A stretch of DNA of 64,000 bases from Massospora cicadina (lineage: Eukaryota; Entomophthoromycota; Entomophthoromycetes; Entomophthorales; Entomophthoraceae). Where the stretch lies: positions 1 through 64,000 of the forward strand of contig JAKSZP010013328.1 of the NCBI GenBank assembly GCA_022478985.1, read 5' to 3'. This document shows, one piece after another, positions 57,121-64,000 of this stretch (position 1 is its first letter; each line of letters opens with the position of its first letter). Below the pieces are notes generated by a model. The model was not told where the DNA came from. It saw only the letters and a list, made by a program, of their open reading frames with translations, and made no database searches. The position numbers were made by a program, and so were the translations under genes.

Positions 57121-58742
57121 TCTATATATATATAAAAGCAAATGTGTGTGTGTGCGCGATGCCCAGCCAAAACTAGAGCATGTAGAGCTCTAGAAAATTT
57201 GGCTATAGGTGGACGGGAGGGGGTCCATGTGTACCTCGAAGCCGAATTTTTAATTTTCATAGTAAAATAAAAAAGTTTTATATGTAACAAGTCAAAATTT
57301 TATATGTTTTTAATGGAAATCGGTATATTGTTACGGCTGAGAAGTTTGATATTTGGTTGATTCGATAGTTTAAATGGTTTTGTCGAGCGGTTGGTGGTTT
57401 TGGATTGATTAAGCTTAACGGTTTTAATAAGGAAGTTAGTGATTAGTTGATTCGATAATTTAATTGGTTTTGGTAAGTGGTTAGTGATTTTGGTTGTTTC
57501 GATACATTTAGTTTTGGTTACGAAGCGGTTGGTGATTAAAGATTTTTTATCTAATGGTTTTAGTTAAGTGGTTTAGTTAAAAGTATTTTATTCGAGGTGG
57601 GCCGACCTGGGGAGAATACCGCACCGACTAAGGGAAATCGAATGTATGGGAAAGGAGGATAAAATCCGAAAAACCTCCACGCGCGGCGTATGATAGGCCA
57701 GGAACTCCATGGACCGCCTTTGCTATTCGCTATCTCGGTTCGGGGCATTGGTGCGTCAAGTGGTTTAGTTAATTCGATAGGTTTAATTGGGTATGGCTCA
57801 ATGGTTGGTAATTTTATATTGATTCAATATAATTTGATTTTTTAATATTATCGACAACCATCTACAAATATTAAAAAGAATTGATTAGGATTATCAGGTA
57901 AACTTAAAGCCCAAAAACAAATCTGTGCTAAACTGGGTATCAACAAGAATTAGTCAAACTTTTCTTTACAAAACTATCATTCTGTTTATTTATTTATACC
58001 GGATGCATTATCTCGAGCAAATAACCAAAAAATCACCAAACTTGGCACAAGTATTCTATAAAGTTTGGGAACGGAATGCTAATATGTAGTTATTTAAAAT
58101 AATCATATAAAGTTAAATATCAGTTCTATTTAAGATCTAGAACATATATTTCTAATATAATTATATAGCAATTTGGCTGGGTATTTTCATATTCATTTAA
58201 TTCGATTTTTTCATAGTTTTTTGATAAGGGGTTGGTAATTTGTGGCTGTTGTAAGTTCCGTAATTGGTTTTTGCTGAGTAGTGGTTTAATTTTTGGTTGA
58301 TTCGATAGGCTCAATAGTTTCAGGCAAGTGATTGATGGTTTAGTTAATTTGGCAGGCTTTATTGATTTTAGCTAAGTGGTTGGAGGTTTGAATTTTTAAT
58401 AGGTTTAACGGTTTCTGAACTTATTGATAGCTATCTACCAATATAAAAACTAAAATAATTTAGAATTTGATTGATTGATATATTTATTTTCCTTGGTTGA
58501 GTGGTTGATGGTTTTTGGTCGAATCGATAGGATACAGTTTAGCTTTGGAGGTGATTAGTAATTGGTTGATTTGATAAGTTCAGTTAGTTTTAGCTGAGTG
58601 GTTGGTGGTTTTGGTTGCTTCGATTGAGCAATTAGATTTGGCCGAGTAGTTATTGCTTAACTATATATAAGATCTAAATTAATCAATTCAAATCGCCTGA
58701 AATTCTGTAGACACCGTAGCGAAGCACGGGTAACTCCGCTAG
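57121..58742 (+). mobile_element. Non-autonomous Helitron, plus strand (1.62 kb)
   Basis: It starts A|TCTATATATATATAAAAGC at 57121. It ends with the hairpin CCGTAGCGAAGCACGG (58714-58729), then GTAACTCCGCTAG|T at 58742. It is similar in both termini and much of the interior to the minus-strand Helitron 36723-38043, with a degraded SINE-2 at about 57595-57760. There is no transposase coding. The repeat 55983-56066, ending CACTTA then T without the element, matches the sequence left of it. Confidence 0.85.
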
Positions 58743-59380
58743 TATTATATATATACTTATTCCCACAATTCAAAATCTTTCAATACTTTTTTGTTGAAGC
58801 TTGATCGATAGCTGTTATTCTAACCATGCTCGGAAGCTTGTTATCTGGGCAATCGGGTTGCTTCTAGTTTTTGACCATTAGCTTAAGGAACAAACCCACC
58901 CAATTTTCATTAGATTGGACCAGTTCAATACTTCTGTAATGTTTACCCGATTCTATTTGCTAATGTTTTTTTAGAAGCATCCAATTATAATAATCCATAT
59001 TATCAAGTGGAGGTTTCATCTAATCAAATCAAGTTAATTTTTCAGCATTATCTCAAGCCATATTATTTAATCAAATGCTATATCAAACCACAATATTGCC
59101 ACACTTTTCTTTTCTATAACCATCACTTTAGTTATGAAGATTCAGTTCAAAATAGCAAATTTGATAATCACACAGGAGAGATGGGCGACAATAATAAAAT
59201 AAATTTAAACTGGGTAAAAGCTGTAATAGGCAATAGACAGAATGGTGTACCAAAGGACAAGTAATACCCTGGGGTGGGACCAAAAAACATTGCGCTAATA
59301 TACTACAAATATAGACACAGTTGGGGTTTGTGGAGTTAACTAAATAAAATACATATCTCAAAATACACTACTCTCAACTC
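58743..59380. other. Intergenic stretch, nothing recognised
   Basis: AT-rich, with one 85-codon open frame (59007-59264) lacking any motif I recognise. It may be unannotated repeat or host sequence. Confidence 0.4.
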
Positions 59381-59506
59381 CTCTCACCAGTAGAGCATGG
59401 GCTCCAACTCTACCTAGAGGCCAATTCTCCTACTGTGGGGAGAAAACAGGTGAGGCATAAGCCACCCTATTCCCCACATAGTATATGTACCCACCCATAC
59501 AATCTA

Positions 59507-59755
59507 TTTTTTTAGTACTAGATGGTCCCAACTTTAAAAGTACATGATCCCAATGGGGCTTCGAACCCAGGTCACCAGCTTCCCCAACTAAGCGCTTTAC
59601 CACTTAGCTACGAAGCCTTTAAAAAATTAAACGAGGTGGGTCGACCTTGAGACAAATATACCACACCGAGAATGTTTTCTAGCCAGTACAGGTTTCGAAC
59701 TCAAAACCTGCACTAGGGGTGGAAGTAGTTTTACCTGCTCGGCTAACCACCCTTT
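59507..59755 (-). mobile_element. Composite SINE (two tRNA-like units, LINE-C-type tail)
   Basis: On the complement, unit 1 (59755 to about 59633) has TTAGCCGAGCAGGTAA and GAGTTCGAAACC boxes and ends with the SINE-2 motif GACCCACCTCG. After an A/T linker, unit 2 (59618-59507) starts GGCTTCGTAGCTAAGTGG, has GGGTTCGAAGCC, and ends TTGGGACCATCTAGTACT with seven A. One perfect 17 bp TSD, CCCACCCATACAATCTA, flanks the whole (59490-59506 and 59756-59772), so both units moved together. Confidence 0.88.
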
Positions 59756-59865
59756 CCCACCCATACAATCTAACATAACCGTATTGACAGGATTCAAAAC
59801 CAAAGATGATGCAGATGATACTGCAAAAGTCTGAATTGAAATTGACCTCCCAAGGGCAAATGAGT

Positions 59866-60997
59866 TGTTAGGATTTTTGCCCACCTTTCCAGCCATCTAG
59901 ATTACTATAGGTTGCTAGGGGATAACTCCCTATGGCGAGTGAATTGGATATTAGTTTACCTCAATTTTGGGTTAACAATGTTTGGGGGATTTTAGGTAAT
60001 TTGCCAGGATTAGATCTGTCAGGGATCAATCTGGGTGAATACTTAAGATCTCATTGGGCAGAGTTGCTGACAAAATGGGCCATCTGATAGTTGATCAATG
60101 ATTAACCATCAGGTGTACCAATTGGGAATGATTAGGTTTCATCACCAACCAATTGGAAATTTAATTAGTAAGTTGCAAGGCGAGTGATGCCACCTGTAAC
60201 TAGCAAATTGATCAGTTGGTTTGCAACCAGCCATAATGGGTAACAAGTCCCATTACCTAAGCAGGTTGCTCACCAAATATGGTTGATTCGCTGGGATTGA
60301 GTGGAAAACATTAGCAATATATTTTCTGAATTTTTCCATTTTAGGTATCAAGGATGTCTAATGAAAAAATCCTAACCAGATGGGGAAGACCATCACTAGT
60401 GAGATGAAGAAGGGAAATTCGATGGCAAAGGATGCCATTTCATGGCTGAAGCACCAACCAAGGGCTGGGCACTGAATTCCCTCTATAAATTTTCCTGATA
60501 ATTCATAATAAAAAGGAGTAAATAACAGAATTTATTATTAATTTTAGTTCCATTCCTCTTCAGAAAAATATTGCTTGTGTCCTTTAACTGGGGACTCTTT
60601 AGTAGGATAAAGAGTAAGGATTGATGATCCTTAGAAGAGAAGCTGAGCTTAGATGAGAATTGCTGTAGACTTCATGAGACCAGAGGAAAGTCTGTAAACT
60701 TAGGGATCTGAGCTTGGATCAAGTTAGGAAGATAAGGGTATAAATCCCTACTGAAGACATCAAGAGTATTTTGAGGAAAAATATAGGTCAAGAGTTGGAC
60801 CAGAGTTTTTTATCTATTTAACTGCAGATAACAGTATTCATACTATTATCAATTGTATATCATCTATTATCAGACAACACAAAGAGTGCACATACCAAAC
60901 CTGCGCAGTTAACCATCCTGGGACCTATCAGTGAAGAACCCAGGATTTTAACAATTGGTGCTCACTACAGGGGCCAATAGTTTCCAGGATTTTAACA
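59866..60997 (+). mobile_element. LTR-element remnant: LTR, PBS and end of second LTR
   Basis: TGTTAGGATTTTT starts the LTR, which ends CCAGGATTTTAACA at 60953. Next is ATTGGTGCTCACTACAGGGG, a primer-binding site nearly the same as that of the Gypsy copies, then a second CCAGGATTTTAACA ending at 60997. The 5 bp TSD TGAGT occurs at 59861-59865 and 60998-61002. So both outer ends are original and the internal region plus most of the 3' LTR are deleted. Confidence 0.85.
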
Positions 60998-61289
60998 TGA
61001 GTTGTGCGCACTGTTCACACCAGATGGAACAAAGCAAAGACATTGTTAATTTCATTTGACTAGCTGCCAACTAATCTTTCTCAAAAAATGATTGAGGAGG
61101 AGCTCTGCACTGGACTCACCAGCTATGATGAGATCAAATAATATGAATTACAGTGATTCCACCTGATACCTAACATGTGCACAGATAAGGCAATAGTTAC
61201 AATCAACCCACTCCCCAAGGTAAGCAAAAAATTTACAAAAATTCTATACACAACGATGTTCTATCTCCCCTATAGGGGTGTTTCAAAGG

Positions 61290-61990
61290 TATTCTGTATC
61301 ACACCAGAAAGTGCACCACCAATTTGAAACCATTGCAGCGCCTTGGGGCACAAGATACACACATGCCCTGTAAAGGAGGGCCTAATAGCTCCTGACTTCT
61401 ATGATGATACTATGGAAGAAGATAACAAAGACTTCACCAAAATCATTGGCACCAAAGATGCCTTTCTCTGGGGGGAGGACAAGCAGTATATCATCATAGA
61501 CCCAGTTTTGCTAAAAGTGCACAAGATGGCACAGAATGCCACAAATGTGCGCGGCCATGGCATTGTCACTTATGACCTCCTCCATTACCCTTGGCCAATT
61601 ACAGGAAGACTGGAGAAAATTGCACAAGCCAAACAAACTGATCAGATGAGCCAGGACAAGACAGTTCATGAAGGTTTGACGGAAACCACAAATGGCACCA
61701 AAGACCCAAATTTAGCTGAATAATTCAGATCCACTGCTGGTGCACAGGCTGAAACACATACCCTGGGGCAAATCTCAAAACCCTGAAGAACAATGAGCAC
61801 ACCACCAATGACCAAAATGAGACACAGGCAAAAGTGACCTATTCAAACCAACTCACCAGTAATATCCATGCAAAAGCAGCAAAGGAAAAGGGATTGCACA
61901 CCCGCAAAGGTGAAGATGGTTCTGTCATCTGGAGCCAATACTGCAAATGGTGTGAAGGGATAGGGCTGGACAGCCCTCTCAACTGCTCCT
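61290..61990 (+). pseudogene. LINE-E ORF1 C-terminal half
   Basis: Corresponds to the LINE-A ORF1 from the zinc knuckle on. The knuckle reads (stop)NHCSALGHKIHTC, in which the first cysteine codon has become TGA. An open frame follows at 61343-61723 with CPVKEGLIAPDFYDDTMEEDNKDFTK, matching the acidic segment of LINE-A. The rest (61724-61990) has stops and ends in LDSPLNCS. Role as for ORF1 of LINE-A; inactive. Confidence 0.75.
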
Positions 61991-61999
61991 AAGGCGCTG

Positions 62000-63540
62000 C
62001 AAGCACCTCAGTAACTTATGTACTTCTTGTGACAGAACAGGATGGCCCTGATCTTCACATTGACCTTGTGAATATAGGTTCAGATTCTCATGTGGACTCA
62101 GAGGTCAATTTTGAAGAGTTAGGCCAATCAGAAACAATTGGAGTCAAAAATCATAGGTAAGGATTTGGGGATTCAAGAATAAGGGCTAATCCAGTGTATC
62201 AAATGAATGTTGTCTCAAATCCTCCAAATTTTCATAATTTTGGACATAAGACTTTTATGAGCAACGATTTAGATGTCACTTGAAAGCCTAATCTAGGATT
62301 TTAATTATTTGAACTATTGCAGATACTTTAAAGTGAAGAAGCTGTAACTGTAGATACAGTTTTACCTTCTAGAAAAATTACATTAAAGTTCTCAGTGTTA
62401 TTGCTTGCCTAAAAATTTAGTTTAAAATTTTATTTTAAGAAAATACAATTCAAAATCAACCAGAATGATGAGCCCAACTAGTGAGCTGTGCCAAGCATTG
62501 GCTTTGTTTGCGGTATTATTATGGAGCCAGACTTTGCTGCTTGCCTGCAGTATTGCTGGAACCTTGGTCCGTGAATATTTTGCAAACTCTGGTAATGGCA
62601 CATGGGTTTGATGGTGGTTCTCAGCTAAATTGTCAGTCATGTGGTCAGTGAGATGGCTTGTGCTTCCCAACTCCTTTGTTGCATATTAGCACAAACCCGT
62701 GCAATATATAAAATGAAACGCAATTACTTTTCTCTGTCTTGTGGGGGCCCCAGGAGGAAGCGGTGGTTACCAATGGAGAGGAAAAGAATGACATTTCTTG
62801 ACCGTTGTTATGGTAGGTTCTCATTGGAATTTTTGCTATACAAAGTGAGACTATTATGGGACGCAACTACACAATCCATAGTGGTCCAGGTGAAACCTAA
62901 ATCACCCAAAGGTCAGGTGGCGTTGTCCATGAAGGCGTTTGACAAACTTAACCAAGTTATTGCGCGTATCTGCTTCCCCAGGCACAGTTGGCGCAGGCAC
63001 ATGGGGTATTCCCGCTTGCACTCCAACTAGTCCAGTTGGTGGACACATTACCCACAGAATTGGTGGGATGGTTACAGGAACTTATCAAGGAATGAGAGAG
63101 ATTGTCAAAAGAATGGAGGAGTATGTGGAGTTGATCAACCAGGCAGCATGTCCAGATGAGGCAAAAGATGAGGCATGGGTGGAATTATTAACAATTAGCC
63201 AGGGTCTTGGCTCAGTTCATGAACGGGGGTTTCCATCCACTGGAAAAGGCAACACAGGTTACAAATTACCAATCCAGCTTGGAAGCAGCAAAAGTCCAGG
63301 CTACGCTGGAGGAGGAAGAGGTACAAGTTGAAAAGCAATTGGAACTGGCTTAGGTTTTGAGGGATCAATCATGGGAAAGAAACAGTCCCCAGTAAGTAGC
63401 CATTCCAGTGTGCACCCAGCCTCAAGAAAATTTGAAAATATACAAGGGGGAGGCGTCAAGAAAATGAAGAGGAAACAAATCAGTTCTTGAACCAAATTTA
63501 AAGATTCATTCAGTAAAAATTCACCTTCTTCACTTTATTC
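62000..63540 (+). other. Unassigned sequence, possibly gag side of the right-hand Gypsy
   Basis: It contains overlapping plus-strand frames at 62641-63030 and 62939-63331 with no motif I can name. The second has a hydrophilic stretch rich in Glu and Gln that could belong to a gag protein, given the plus-strand Gypsy RT downstream. The interval 62160-62640 shows nothing. Confidence 0.35.
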
Positions 63541-64000
63541 TCAATTGTTTATACCCATAGTGTTGTTCACGGATGGCAGAACGGAAGGCAATGGTCCTGG
63601 TTTTGTGCAGAAGAGAATTATATTGAGATTGCATCTTTGGTCCAGAGGTGGTATCTGCTGAATCTTGTAGTGGAATTCATCATTCTCTCCCACAGGGCCA
63701 TTTGCATTCACTTTTTGGTTTAAATAAGGCTGTTGGTGGGAAACCAGGAGTTAGATGAGCATAGAACATTCTTACCCATGGATGCCCAATCTAACCATTG
63801 AATGAATGAACGAGCCAAAGCTGCATTGGAGGACCATGTGAGTTCAATGTTGAGCGAAGGATTGATTGAGCCATAAAAATCAGCTATGGTATCTCTGGTG
63901 TTGCTGTGCTCAAGGTAAGCGCAGAGTTACAGCCCCTGTATGGACTATTAGAGATTGAATGCGGTCATGGAGCCAGATCCTTACCCAATGCCATTAATGG
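63541..64000 (+). mobile_element. Ty3/Gypsy RT start, plus strand (partial)
   Basis: Near the right edge the reading has ALEDHVSSMLSEGLIEP (about 63810-63875) and RLNAVMEPDPYPMPL (63952 to about 63998). These are the conserved N-terminal RT motifs of Ty3/Gypsy elements. Frame changes and stops occur between them. The element continues beyond the window. Its orientation is opposite to the Gypsy array at 1-31447. Confidence 0.8.

Larger units (their letters stand above)
59380..62000 (+). mobile_element. LINE-E, ORF1 part of a LINE-A relative with nested insertions
   Basis: Homology to LINE-A ORF1 is visible in blocks 59380-59506, 59773-59860, 61003-61100 and 61290-61990. Shared landmarks are TGTGGGGAGAAAA near the start, the knuckle region and an ending reading LDSPLNCS against GPEGPPNCS in LINE-A. 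Two insertions interrupt it: the composite SINE (59507-59755) and an LTR remnant (59866-60997). I see no ORF2, and the outer boundaries are uncertain. Confidence 0.7.

Noticed and set aside
59007..59264. 85-codon frame as a small gene
   Set aside because: AT-rich, no motif, no conserved neighbour and no supporting splice or promoter signal. Not listed as a gene.

Overview
This is eukaryotic, almost certainly fungal, nuclear DNA. The one host gene I recognise is a nuclear 5'-3' exoribonuclease (RAT1/XRN2 family) broken by short GT-AG introns of 36 to 81 bp. The rest is layered transposable elements: Ty3/Gypsy, several endonuclease-type LINEs, tRNA-derived SINEs and Helitrons. The RAT1 sequence resembles basidiomycete orthologues as I remember them; treat that placement as tentative. 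I see no bacterial-type operon, CRISPR array or intact rRNA/tRNA gene.

Layout. 1-31447: an array of Ty3/Gypsy copies, all on the minus strand, with about 560 bp LTRs at 11356-11913, 23429-23982, 24904-25462 and 30885-31447. Two internal regions measure the same (about 5.42 kb) once nested insertions are removed. Some LTRs are shared between neighbouring copies. Three LINEs sit in the array, each with a target-site duplication (TSD): LINE-A (2109-7347, minus), LINE-B (7390-9291, plus, internally deleted) and LINE-C (14807-20881, plus, full length and GC-rich). 31448-32699: no recognised content. 32700-36031: RAT1 on the minus strand, with several apparent frameshifts. 36414-38043: a Helitron 3' fragment and a complete non-autonomous Helitron (minus) carrying a SINE.

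38044-55978: a very large inverted repeat, arms of about 9.0 and 8.5 kb around a 391 bp spacer. Each arm carries a Helitron-type 5' end, then a copy of an unusual 8 kb LINE (LINE-D) inserted into a tRNA-like sequence with an 18 bp TSD. ORF1 of LINE-D contains about 37 tandem 13-residue repeats ahead of a CCHC knuckle, the most unusual protein architecture in the window. Because the arms are independent copies, they serve as empty-site controls. They reveal a solo LTR in the left arm, and in the right arm a (CT)n expansion and a 24 bp insertion made only of a LINE/SINE 3' tail.

55979-64000: Helitron-derived sequence, a second complete Helitron (57121-58742, plus), and an ORF1 copy of the LINE-A family (LINE-E). 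LINE-E is interrupted by a composite two-tRNA SINE with a 17 bp TSD and by an LTR remnant with a 5 bp TSD. The window ends in a plus-strand Gypsy reverse transcriptase.

Nearly every element ORF is broken. All three minus-strand Gypsy copies have altered catalytic YxDD boxes, while LINE-C and LINE-D-left keep FADD. The picture is a repeat island around one essential-type gene, in which elements repeatedly used each other as landing sites.
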